14,624 nucleotides of DNA from Bacteroidales bacterium (GTDB lineage: Bacteria; Bacteroidota; Bacteroidia; Bacteroidales; JAAUTT01). The DNA is taken from assembly GCA_025350365.1 (NCBI GenBank), contig JANXXY010000120.1:1-14624 (forward strand), read 5' to 3'. The notes under the pieces are model-generated. The model saw nothing but the letters and a program-made list of their open reading frames with translations, was not told the DNA's origin and did no database searches. Below are positions 7,369 through 14,425 of the stretch, piece after piece. The stretch's first letter is position 1, and each line of letters opens with the position of its first letter. Position numbers and translations under genes: made by a program.

Positions 7369-7525
7369 CAAACCCTTTAATAATGGGCTATAACAGTTTT
7401 ACAATAATCAAAGATGTTTAGCCTTTTTGAGTAATTATTTAAAGATATATTTTCAAAAATCTTACAATAATTTTGAATTCAGCTCGAAATAAGAAAGATA
7501 CAGTTATAACCCATCGACTGGTTTG
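7369..7525. repeat. Imperfect long inverted repeat in the rplT-dapB spacer
   Basis: ATGGGCTATAAC (7383-7394) is the reverse complement of GTTATAACCCAT (7503-7514) with one mismatch. Outside it, CAAACC (7369-7374) faces GGTTTG (7520-7525). The ~108-bp interior is A/T-rich with no ORF and contains TTACAATAAT twice (7399-7408 and 7462-7471). This could be a small non-coding mobile-element remnant or a long transcribed hairpin. No flanking target duplication was found. The rest of the 366-bp spacer holds the operon terminator and the dapB promoter. Confidence 0.45.
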
Positions 7526-7580
7526 CCAGACTATACTGTTTGATACTTGGAAATTTAACTTTTTTTAATATTCCTTAGTT

Positions 7581-7609
7581 TTTGACTTACATCAAAATAA
7601 CTAACTTTA
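7581..7609 (+). promoter_or_regulatory. Probable promoter of dapB-lepB
   Basis: TTTG (7581-7584) and TAACTTTA (7602-7609) resemble the Bacteroidota -33 TTTG and -7 TAnnTTTG boxes with a 17-bp gap. The last base of the -7 box departs from consensus. The dapB ATG follows 21 bp later. Confidence 0.5.
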
Positions 7610-7630
7610 GCAAACTTTTAAAAAATTTAT

Positions 7631-8347
7631 ATGAAGATTGCGTTAATCGGATATGGTAAAATGGGCAGGGAAATTGAACAGATTGCCCTGGAAAGGAATC
7701 ATACCACTCCCTTAATTATTGATATTACCAATCAACAAGATTTTAATAACGAAAATTTACGTAACGTTGATGTTGCCATTGAATTTAGCAAACCCGATAC
7801 AGCTGTCGAAAACATTCGCAGGTGTTTTGAGGCTAATGTTCCGGTTATTTGCGGAACGACCGGGTGGCTCGAAAATTTTGGGATTATTAAAGAAGAATGC
7901 ATAAAAACAGGCAATGGATTGTTTTATGCTTCAAATTATAGCCTAGGCGTGAATATATTTTTTAATTTAAATCAACAATTGGCGAAGATCATGAACAATT
8001 ATCCGCAATATAACGTGGAAATGGAAGAAGTTCATCATATTCAAAAGCTTGATGCACCTTCCGGTACAGCCATATCACTTGCAAATGATATTCTTAAAGA
8101 AATTGACCGCAAAAATCACTGGCTTCTCGATGAAAAAGACAATGAAGAAGCTCTAAAAATAACCGCTGTTCGTCGCGATACCGTACCGGGAATTCACACT
8201 ATCAAATATGAATCAGCCGTCGATTGTATCGAAATTACCCATAATGCCAAAAATCGGAAAGGTCTTGCTCTTGGTGCTGTAATAGCCGCCGAATTCATGG
8301 TTGGCAAAAAGGGAGTTTATTCTATGAAAGATTTACTGAAATTTTAA
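7631..8347 (+). CDS. dapB: 4-hydroxy-tetrahydrodipicolinate reductase
   Basis: It reduces 4-hydroxy-tetrahydrodipicolinate with NAD(P)H in the diaminopimelate pathway, feeding lysine and peptidoglycan. The N-terminal Rossmann part begins MKIALIGYGKMGREIE with the dinucleotide-binding glycines, followed by EFSKPDTAVENI and the conserved GTTGW (~residues 75-80). The signature of the substrate domain, EVHHIQKLDAPSGTA, places the catalytic His at 135 and Lys at 139. The C-terminal RDTVPGIHTIKYES, with its GxHxxxY pattern, is also typical. At 238 residues it is shorter than the E. coli enzyme (about 273), as is usual in this phylum. It lies 70 bp before lepB on the same strand and is likely cotranscribed with it. 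Confidence 0.97.
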   Translation: MKIALIGYGKMGREIEQIALERNHTTPLIIDITNQQDFNNENLRNVDVAIEFSKPDTAVENIRRCFEANVPVICGTTGWLENFGIIKEECIKTGNGLFYASNYSLGVNIFFNLNQQLAKIMNNYPQYNVEMEEVHHIQKLDAPSGTAISLANDILKEIDRKNHWLLDEKDNEEALKITAVRRDTVPGIHTIKYESAVDCIEITHNAKNRKGLALGAVIAAEFMVGKKGVYSMKDLLKF

Positions 8348-8417
8348 ATAAAAATAATTCATTCCGCAAAATTTAAGAAGAAATTAGAATTCTGTAATTA
8401 CTAAAATTGTATATCGC

Positions 8418-9848
8418 ATGAGTTTATTTAGCAAGAAAAAAGGTGAGACCAACGAGGACAAACCTAAAAAGGATTTAAGTTACATTAAATTTGCAATCGC
8501 AACAGTTATCTATCTGCTTTGGGTTTTGTGGGTAGGAAACTTCTGGCTTTTGCTTGGGTTACCGATACTTTTCGACATTTATATTACTAAAAAAGTAAAC
8601 TGGACACCTTGGAAAAAACGATATGTAAAAAACAGCACAGTTATTGAGTGGATAGATGCATTAATTTTTGCCGTGGTAGCTGTTACCATGATAAATATCT
8701 TCTTCTTCCAGAATTACAAAATTCCAACCGGATCAATGGAAAAAACATTGCTCATTGGTGATCATCTTTATGTGACCAAGCTTAAATATGGTCCAAAACT
8801 TCCAAATACCCCAATCGCTTTTCCTTTTACTCAAAATACATTGCCTTTAACAAAAAGCACAAAATCATATCTTGATTGGCCTAACTGGGGTTACAAACGT
8901 CTTGCCGGATTTAACCATATCAAGAATGATGATATTGTTGTTTTTAACTTTCCGGAAGGAGATACTGTTGTGGTTGAAATGAGTGCACAGAGCTATTATG
9001 CTATTGTCAGGAATTTTGCCGATCAGTTTAAGTATCGTGATGTAAATGCCGGAACGGTTGCTAAATCCAAGGACGACTACACTGGAATTGCCCGTAAGTA
9101 TGTGATGGATAACTACGATGTAAAGGTTCGTCCGGTGGATAGGCAAGATAATTATATCAAACGGTGTATAGCTATATCAGGAGATTCGTTGCGCATTATT
9201 AATGGTCAGGTTTATATCAATGGCAAAGCACAAAGTAAACATAAGGATATGCAGTACCGGTATTTAGTAACAACCGATGGCTCACGAATAAATCCGGAGG
9301 CATTTGATCGCCTTGCTATTTATCCCGTTGATGTTAAAGAGGATGTTAATGGATATGAAATACCTTTGACAGAAGAGAATGCTGCGAAGATTAGAGGATT
9401 TTCGAATGTTAAAAATGTGGAACCAATTTTTATCCCTGCCGGCAAATATGTTGAAGACATATTTCCTCATAGTCCAAATTATCTTTGGAATGTTGATAAT
9501 TTCGGCCCGCTTTGGATTCCAAAAAAAGGAGCTACTGCAAAGTTAACACTAGAAAATTTATGTATTTACGAACGAATTATTGAGGCATACGAGGGTAATA
9601 AATTGGAAGTAAAAGATGGTAAAATATTTATTAACGGACAGATAGCTACCAGTTATACTTTTAAAATGGACTATTATTTTATGATGGGTGATAACCGTCA
9701 CGATTCGGCGGATTCCCGTTACTGGGGTTTTGTTCCTGAGGATCACGTGGTAGGTGCTCCAAGGTTTGTTTGGCTCTCACTTGATCCAACCAAGAGTTTC
9801 CCTGCAAGCATTCGTTGGAACCGCTTTTTTATAGGAGCCTCTAAATAA
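8418..9848 (+). CDS. lepB: Signal peptidase I, long Bacteroidota form
   Basis: It is a membrane-bound serine-lysine peptidase that removes signal peptides from exported proteins. The 476-residue chain has a lysine-rich N-terminus, hydrophobic stretches at ~24-56 (probably two segments), a membrane segment at ~78-97, and then the catalytic part outside the membrane. Catalytic Ser106 lies in IPTGSMEKTLLIGDH and general-base Lys248 in DNYIKRCIAISGDS. The box GDNRHDSADSRYWGFVPEDH starts at residue 424. The Ser-Lys distance of 142 residues is far larger than in E. coli (about 55), because of an inserted segment at ~130-240. A second insertion lies at ~270-405. The window's DPP IV carries a signal peptide of the kind it would cleave. 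Confidence 0.95.
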   Translation: MSLFSKKKGETNEDKPKKDLSYIKFAIATVIYLLWVLWVGNFWLLLGLPILFDIYITKKVNWTPWKKRYVKNSTVIEWIDALIFAVVAVTMINIFFFQNYKIPTGSMEKTLLIGDHLYVTKLKYGPKLPNTPIAFPFTQNTLPLTKSTKSYLDWPNWGYKRLAGFNHIKNDDIVVFNFPEGDTVVVEMSAQSYYAIVRNFADQFKYRDVNAGTVAKSKDDYTGIARKYVMDNYDVKVRPVDRQDNYIKRCIAISGDSLRIINGQVYINGKAQSKHKDMQYRYLVTTDGSRINPEAFDRLAIYPVDVKEDVNGYEIPLTEENAAKIRGFSNVKNVEPIFIPAGKYVEDIFPHSPNYLWNVDNFGPLWIPKKGATAKLTLENLCIYERIIEAYEGNKLEVKDGKIFINGQIATSYTFKMDYYFMMGDNRHDSADSRYWGFVPEDHVVGAPRFVWLSLDPTKSFPASIRWNRFFIGASK

Positions 9849-9916
9849 GGTATAACGGTTCGTGCAGAATAAATGAAGATTTTTCACTTAACGAATGATT
9901 TTTTGTAAAAATAATT

Positions 9917-9950
9917 AACCCCAATCCCTTTTTAAGGAGTTGGGGTTTTT
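9917..9950. terminator. Bidirectional terminator between lepB and asnA
   Basis: AACCCCAA (9917-9924) pairs perfectly with TTGGGGTT (9940-9947), and inside it CCTT pairs with AAGG around a short T loop. The plus strand continues into a T run ending at 9950. The hairpin lies between the convergent stops of lepB and asnA and probably serves both, although the minus-strand tail is less T-rich. Confidence 0.82.
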
Positions 9951-9973
9951 AACAATATACCTTATAAATTTTC

Positions 9974-11008
9974 TTACATTAGAAGTATTCCGTTTTGATG
10001 ACATTCGTCTACCATCTTTTGAGGCCAAATCGATGCTTGAATTTCGCCGATGTGTGCTTTGTGAAGGAAGAACATGCATAGCCTTGATTGACCAATTCCA
10101 CCGCCAATAGAAAGCGGTAATTCGCCATTGATAAGTCGTTGATGAAAATAAAGTGATTCACGGTTTTCTGCACCTTCCACTTTAAGCTGATGCAGTAAGG
10201 CCTCACGATCAACGCGAATGCCCATGGACGAAAGTTCTAATGCCTGATTAAATAGAGGATTCCAAACTACGATATCACCGTTTAGTCCACGAAATCCCTC
10301 AGCTGTAGATGTGCTCCAATCGTCATAGTCCGGAGCGCGACCATCGTGTTTTTCACCGTTTGCTAACTTACCTCCGATACCAATTACGAAAATGGCCCCA
10401 TATTGCCCGGCAGCTTTTGATTCGCGTTCTCTTGGAGAAAGTTTAGGGTATTTCATCAATAACTCTTCACTATGTATAAATGTAATTTCTTCAGGTAAAA
10501 TGGGCTTTAGCTCGGGATAATTCTCATAAGCCACATATTCGGTGCGTTTCATTGCCGAATAAATTCCTTTTACAATGTGTTTAAGAAAATCGATATTGCG
10601 TTGATCTTTGGAAATCACGCGTTCCCAGTCCCATTGATCAACATACAGTGAATGGATGTTATCAAGCTCTTCGTCCGGACGAACCGCGTTCATATCAGTA
10701 TATAAACCATAGCCCATTTCAATTTCATAATCAGCAAGCATCATACGTTTCCATTTTGCAAGCGAATGTACTACCTCGGCTTTTGCATCACCCATATCCT
10801 TGATAGGGAACGCAACAGGTCTTTCGATACCGTTCAGGTCGTCGTTAATTCCTGTTCCTTTCAACACAAACAAAGGAGCAGTAACCCGTCGTAAACGAAG
10901 TTCTGAGGCTAACGACTGTTCAAAAAAATCTTTGAGGATTTTGATTGCTTTTTCAGTCTGTTTTAAATCGAGAATTGATTTGTAATTTTTAGGAATAAAT
11001 AAGTTCAT
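9974..11008 (-). CDS. asnA: Aspartate--ammonia ligase (AsnA-type asparagine synthetase)
   Basis: It makes asparagine from aspartate, ammonia and ATP (giving AMP) and has a class II aminoacyl-tRNA synthetase-like fold. The start MNLFIPKNYKSILDLKQTEK is typical of the family. So are LRRVTAPLFVLKGTGINDDL (~residues 39-58), HSLAKWKRMMLADYEI (~81-96), DQWDWERVIS (~124-133), and the C-terminal glycine-rich ATP site SIGGGIGQSRLCMFFL (~300-315). The length of 344 is close to the usual 330-345. The ATG at 11006-11008 lies 44 bp downstream of the aconitase-family stop on the same strand, so the two may be cotranscribed, with no obvious metabolic reason. Confidence 0.97.
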   Translation of the reverse strand: MNLFIPKNYKSILDLKQTEKAIKILKDFFEQSLASELRLRRVTAPLFVLKGTGINDDLNGIERPVAFPIKDMGDAKAEVVHSLAKWKRMMLADYEIEMGYGLYTDMNAVRPDEELDNIHSLYVDQWDWERVISKDQRNIDFLKHIVKGIYSAMKRTEYVAYENYPELKPILPEEITFIHSEELLMKYPKLSPRERESKAAGQYGAIFVIGIGGKLANGEKHDGRAPDYDDWSTSTAEGFRGLNGDIVVWNPLFNQALELSSMGIRVDREALLHQLKVEGAENRESLYFHQRLINGELPLSIGGGIGQSRLCMFFLHKAHIGEIQASIWPQKMVDECHQNGILLM

Positions 11009-11052
11009 ATATTTTTTAATTTACTAATATTCTAATGTCTATAAACCTTCAC

Positions 11053-12864
11053 TTATAACAAACCTCCACGCTGATAAATTTCCATCTGAATACCGGAAAA
11101 TTTTTCACCCATTACGGTTTTGTTATTTCGGGAATTACAGATTTCACCGGTATTCAAATCTATTTTTATAATATCCCCTGTTTGCAATCCTAAATGGTTA
11201 ATTTGAGCGGACACAATAATTGGAAGTCCGGCATTAATGGCATTTCGTTCGTATACAACTGCAAAAGAACGGGCTATAATAGCTTGAATTCCAAGTGTTT
11301 TAAAACAGTCTACCGCTTGTTGCCGGGATCCGCCTAATCCGAAATTATTACCCGTTACAACAATATCACCCGGACTAACCTTGCTTGCGAAATCCTCGTA
11401 TCCGGATAGATGACTAAATGTCATATTGCCAATCTCTTTTATATCAGATAATTGAGTGTATTGGCTATGATAAATCATATCTGTATCAATATTGTCGAAT
11501 GGGATGTACCATACTTTGCCCTCAAGGATGGTAGGCTTATTTGCTTCTATAGGAAGGTTTGGCTCTTCATTATGTACAACCTCTTTTTTAGGAAATGAAA
11601 ACAGGGTTTGGTGTTGATCCGGAATATTATCGGGATGAGTAATAAACCCGGCAATTGCCGAGGCTGCAACAACGGCAGGAGAGGATAGATAAACATCTCC
11701 GCGTCCGGTTTGCCCGGGGAAGTTCCGGTTTCCGGTACTAATAGTAACATCCCCCAAACTATTACTTATTGCCCTGCCAGACGAGGAGCCGCCGCAACCG
11801 GCATCAGCTACTATAGCTCCTGCTTCTTTAAAAATATCAATCAAACCTTCCTGAAGCGCTTGAGTCCAAATTTCGTCTGTAGAAGGTACAATTTTAAGAA
11901 TTACCCCGGTAGCTATTTTGCGCCCCTTAAGTATTCCGGCGGCAATTCGCAAATCTTCAATTCTGCCGTTGGTGCATGTACCGATGAATGCTGAATCGAT
12001 ACCCGTATTTTTTAATTTCTCAAGGGGAACCAATTCAAAGGGTCGCCCTGGTCGAGCAATCATAAGTTCAATATTCTGAATGTTGATGTGAAGCTCTTCT
12101 TCATATTCGGCATCATCATCTGGTAGAAGAACTTCGAATTCTCTTTTTGATTTATAACTACAATAATCCAGAATTTCCTGATTGGGTTTCATTAAAAACG
12201 TAATAGCTCCCATTTCAGTTGCCATCGAAGCTAAAGAAATTCGTCCATCGAGACTCAGGTTTTCAATTACTTCTCCATCAAGTTCAACGGAATAACCCAG
12301 TAATTTGTTTGATCCGAAAATTGAAAGAAGATATAAGGCCAGATCTTTACCGGAATATCGCACCGGAAGCTGTCCACTGAGGGTTATTTTTATAGTTTTA
12401 GGAACACGAAACCAAACCTTACCTTTAGTTAGGGCTGCAGTGATATCTTTTTCGCCCATTCCCTGACCCAAAGCTCCTATTGCCCCAATTAAATTTACAT
12501 GAATATCGCCCGAAACCATTGTACAGCCAGGTACAGCAAGTCCCTGGTCAATCATAAGATGGGAACCTATCCCAGAATGAACATCGAAAAGTCTGATGCC
12601 ATTCTCCCTGGCATAAGTTCGCTGCAAACTCTGACTTTCTGTAATCTCGGGTTCTATATTTGGTGTATTGCAATCGAATGTAAAAAATGTTTTTGAAGAA
12701 TCAGCAACGGTCAGTTTTTTTTCTTGTAACTGTTGGAGCACATTCGAACCACTTATATCACGCGTAACCCTTAAATCGACAAACATATCAATGATTTCAC
12801 CAGCTTTGGCTCCATCATTAGTTGAATGCTTTGCCAGAATTTTCTCAATCATTGTTAATCCCAT
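11053..12864 (-). CDS. Aconitase-superfamily protein, fused LeuC-LeuD-like chain with divergent active site
   Basis: Residues ~1-425 align by motif with the large subunit of isopropylmalate/homoaconitate dehydratases (start MGLTMIEKILAKHS; GTCTNGRIEDLRIAAG; STGNRNFPG). Residues ~450-600 match the small swivel subunit (PFDNIDTDMIYHSQYT; GNNFGLGGSRQQA; NAINAGLPII). Both are joined in one 603-residue chain. Several positions that are near-invariant in the superfamily differ. The usual DHN is Asp64-Cys65-Asn66. DSH is Asp120-Ile121-His122. The iron-sulfur CxxC is Cys357-Gly-Gly-Ser360, leaving Cys297 and Cys357 of three expected ligands. GSSRE is Gly512-Ser513-Arg514-Gln515. His102, Arg380 and Arg514 remain. 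The frame is open throughout, so this looks like a functional divergent branch rather than a dead gene. Substrate unknown; a plain label of aconitase or LeuCD would be unsafe. Confidence 0.85.
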   Translation of the reverse strand: MGLTMIEKILAKHSTNDGAKAGEIIDMFVDLRVTRDISGSNVLQQLQEKKLTVADSSKTFFTFDCNTPNIEPEITESQSLQRTYARENGIRLFDVHSGIGSHLMIDQGLAVPGCTMVSGDIHVNLIGAIGALGQGMGEKDITAALTKGKVWFRVPKTIKITLSGQLPVRYSGKDLALYLLSIFGSNKLLGYSVELDGEVIENLSLDGRISLASMATEMGAITFLMKPNQEILDYCSYKSKREFEVLLPDDDAEYEEELHINIQNIELMIARPGRPFELVPLEKLKNTGIDSAFIGTCTNGRIEDLRIAAGILKGRKIATGVILKIVPSTDEIWTQALQEGLIDIFKEAGAIVADAGCGGSSSGRAISNSLGDVTISTGNRNFPGQTGRGDVYLSSPAVVAASAIAGFITHPDNIPDQHQTLFSFPKKEVVHNEEPNLPIEANKPTILEGKVWYIPFDNIDTDMIYHSQYTQLSDIKEIGNMTFSHLSGYEDFASKVSPGDIVVTGNNFGLGGSRQQAVDCFKTLGIQAIIARSFAVVYERNAINAGLPIIVSAQINHLGLQTGDIIKIDLNTGEICNSRNNKTVMGEKFSGIQMEIYQRGGLL

Positions 12865-12950
12865 ACGGTTTCAATTAAAATTTAACCAATCTTTATTTGC
12901 TAAATTTACAAAAAATGATTTGCAACTCATTTATTAATATATAACAACTT

Positions 12951-13050
12951 GACCAACCAATTAGTTTAAGGATGGAGTGAGCCGATAGGAGTGAGGAAAG
13001 GGCAGAAAATTTGGCGTTTTCCCCATTTTCAGGTGGTCATTGTTCAGACA
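12951..13050. other. Intergenic segment with odd composition, possible insertion-sequence end scar
   Basis: Between the aconitase-family gene and the GroES-like gene, a GC-richer stretch holds GGAGTGAG twice with 14-base periodicity (12974-12981 and 12988-12995). GGTGGTC (13032-13038) can pair with GACCAACC near 12951 with one bulge, and TGTTCAGACA lies at 13041-13050. The TGACCACC-type words on the minus strand recall termini of IS21-like elements, but no transposase is present and no second end was found. Confidence 0.25.
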
Positions 13051-13059
13051 CTTCTTCAC

Positions 13060-13443
13060 TTATTCAAATAAACTTTCATCGCGAATTAACAACAAAACAG
13101 CGTTATGAGGAATAATCAGGTATTTCTCATGATTAAATTCAATTTCCCATCCGCTATTTTGAAGATAAATGGCCAAATCCCCTTCATTAGGTTGCAACGG
13201 AACATATCTTACATCATCACTTTTACTTTTCCACGACTCATCTTCGTCTGCAACCGCCGGAATTGGATATCCAGGACCTACTTTAACAACATATCCTGAC
13301 TGTAGTTTTTCTTTCTCCTGAACACCCGGAGGAAGCAATAAACCTCCTTTGGTTCGTTCCATCGGACTTTTTGGTTTGATCAACACACGATCTCCTACAA
13401 CGATGAATTTTTTAATATCTTGTATGTTAATTTCTAATGACAT
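13060..13443 (-). CDS. GroES-family (Cpn10-like) co-chaperone protein
   Basis: The 127-residue protein starts at the ATG at 13441-13443 (MSLEINIQDIKKFIVVGDRV). An upstream in-frame ATG at 13498-13500 would add 19 residues across the promoter box and is not used here. The Cpn10 fold is recognisable from VVGDRVLIKPKSPMERTKGG, a mobile-loop-like LLLPPGVQEKEKLQSG, then YVVKVGPGYP and the closing strand HEKYLIIPHNAVLLLIRDE. It exceeds standard GroES (about 95 residues) through an acidic insert near ~65-90 (ADEDESWKSKSDD). No groEL is adjacent, so it is likely a paralogue and not the main GroEL partner; its client or chaperonin is unknown. It is transcribed alone from its own promoter. Confidence 0.82.
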   Translation of the reverse strand: MSLEINIQDIKKFIVVGDRVLIKPKSPMERTKGGLLLPPGVQEKEKLQSGYVVKVGPGYPIPAVADEDESWKSKSDDVRYVPLQPNEGDLAIYLQNSGWEIEFNHEKYLIIPHNAVLLLIRDESLFE

Positions 13444-13464
13444 ATTAAAGCTTAAATAAAAATA

Positions 13465-13472
13465 CAAAGATA
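13465..13472 (-). promoter_or_regulatory. Bacteroidota -7 box for the GroES-like gene
   Basis: TATCTTTG on the minus strand matches TAnnTTTG exactly, 21 bp upstream of the ATG at 13441-13443. A -33 element is not clear. Its position supports the shorter start for the GroES-like protein. Confidence 0.58.
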
Positions 13473-13533
13473 AGCTTTTAAACCAAGTACTAAGCACCAA
13501 TTACAAGAAGCAATTGATAAGGTAGGCTTCTTC

Positions 13534-13617
13534 ATGCTACATACACAATTCATCGCCTTTTCATTTCTTGTTTTCTTGTTTATATTCATTTGTTTGTATG
13601 GTTTATTGGTGATTTAA
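13534..13617 (+). CDS. Possible 27-residue single-span membrane peptide
   Basis: ATG at 13534 opens 27 codons reading MLHTQFIAFSFLVF, then LFIFICLYGLLVI, and TAA at 13615-13617. Nearly the whole peptide is hydrophobic. A weak AAGG (13519-13522) lies upstream. Such runs arise by chance in T-rich DNA, so this is a low-confidence call. It is not similar to anything I recognise. Confidence 0.15.
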   Translation: MLHTQFIAFSFLVFLFIFICLYGLLVI

Positions 13618-13622
13618 TTTGA

Positions 13623-13749
13623 ATGCGCTTATTTAGAAGCAAAACGTATAAGACTATTTTGGTCAAAAATCTCTTTTTTTGTGGATTGTTTTTTGCAGCC
13701 TTTCCGTACACATGCACAAAATAACTATGTTTATATATGTTGGAAATAA
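13623..13749 (+). pseudogene. Frameshifted N-terminal remnant of a secreted protein
   Basis: ATG at 13623 gives MRLFRSKTYKTILVKN followed by hydrophobic LFFCGLFFAAF, a good signal-peptide shape, but this frame ends at 13722-13724 after 33 codons. In the next frame the same DNA reads THAQNNYVYICWK and stops at 13747-13749. THAQ followed by polar residues is the usual look of a Bacteroidota signal-peptide end, so a one-base shift between about 13685 and 13710 (T-rich) would join them. The mature domain is missing. I infer a fossil of an exported protein; chance is not excluded. Confidence 0.33.
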
Positions 13750-13755
13750 TTCCAA
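13740..13755. repeat. Short perfect inverted repeat
   Basis: TTGGAA (13740-13745) and TTCCAA (13750-13755) flank ATAA. It may be a small hairpin or a protein-binding site in the ~420-bp gene-poor region between the GroES-like gene and the 160-residue gene. Apart from the entries listed here, I see nothing else in that region, and no clear promoter for the gene at 13868. Confidence 0.35.
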
Positions 13756-13867
13756 GTAGTTTAACAATTAATCGAATTTATTATCAATGATTTAAAGATA
13801 TTTCTCAGGGTTGTTTATAGCAAATTGCAACATTACAAAACTACAACACTAATTAACTACCTGTTTT

Positions 13868-14350
13868 ATGAAAAATTGGTTTATAGGAAAAGATTCTGAT
13901 TATTTTCAAGATAATCTTGAAGGTATTGAATTAGAGAATTGCCCGCGTGGAGGTCTATCCTGTAAAGTGCAACTGGCTTTGATGAACGAATTGCTTATTA
14001 AGGCAAGAAAATATATAGAAAGTAAGGAGTACAAAGCTGCTTTTTTGCTATTTACAGAAGCTTTTAATTTTTCCTTCGATATTAAACCAATACATTGTCA
14101 GAATTGTACAAATTTATTTCGAAATACAATTTTAAATTCCATGAGTCTCGCTATTCTTGACCTTGAAAGGATGACACATGGATTATTTGCGAAAAAAAAA
14201 TATACATCATACCTCGTTTACGCTAAAACCTTAATTGAGGAGTTGAAAAGTCAGATTGAAGATGAACAGAAAAAAAATCAAGCTCCCATCGATAACGAAG
14301 AAGTAAAATCGGAACCGGTTGTCGAGGGTTTTCAAACTTCACCCGAATAG
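13868..14350 (+). CDS. Uncharacterised four-cysteine helical protein
   Basis: I do not recognise this 160-residue protein. It has no signal peptide or membrane span, so it is probably cytoplasmic. Two cysteine pairs stand out: Cys25 and Cys32 (NCPRGGLSC) and Cys77 and Cys80 (HCQNC), with His76 beside the second. This arrangement could bind zinc. Between the pairs lies a TPR-like helical hairpin (LLIKARKYIESKEYKAAFLL, residues ~42-61). Residues ~85-135 are also predicted helical, with KSQIEDEQKK looking coiled. The tail after ~137 is acidic and proline-bearing (EEVKSEPVVEGF), probably disordered. Codon use is ordinary. It converges on the alpha-galactosidase gene and shares no operon in view. 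Confidence 0.75.
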   Translation: MKNWFIGKDSDYFQDNLEGIELENCPRGGLSCKVQLALMNELLIKARKYIESKEYKAAFLLFTEAFNFSFDIKPIHCQNCTNLFRNTILNSMSLAILDLERMTHGLFAKKKYTSYLVYAKTLIEELKSQIEDEQKKNQAPIDNEEVKSEPVVEGFQTSPE

Positions 14351-14385
14351 TTTTTCCGAAATTACCAGATTTACATGTGTTATAT

Positions 14386-14418
14386 GGAATGGCCATTAAC
14401 TGAAGTAATGACCATTCC
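14386..14418. terminator. Hairpin between convergent genes
   Basis: GGAATGG (14386-14392) pairs with CCATTCC (14412-14418). Inside, CATTA (14394-14398) pairs with TAATG (14406-14410) across one C-A mismatch, leaving a 7-base loop. It lies between convergent stops at 14350 and 14426. Neither strand has a good U-tract, so it may act as a weak two-way terminator or an mRNA 3' end stabiliser. Confidence 0.55.
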
Positions 14419-14425
14419 GTAACAT

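Noticed and set aside
8865..9146. 93-codon minus-strand ORF inside lepB
   Set aside because: It is an antisense shadow of the lepB coding frame, with no motif or start context.
11710..11994. 94-codon plus-strand ORF inside the aconitase-family gene
   Set aside because: It is antisense to a continuous conserved frame, so it is a shadow.
12901..12908. TAAATTTA as a -7 box for the aconitase-family gene
   Set aside because: It is near-palindromic A/T sequence without a well-spaced -33 element; too weak to list.
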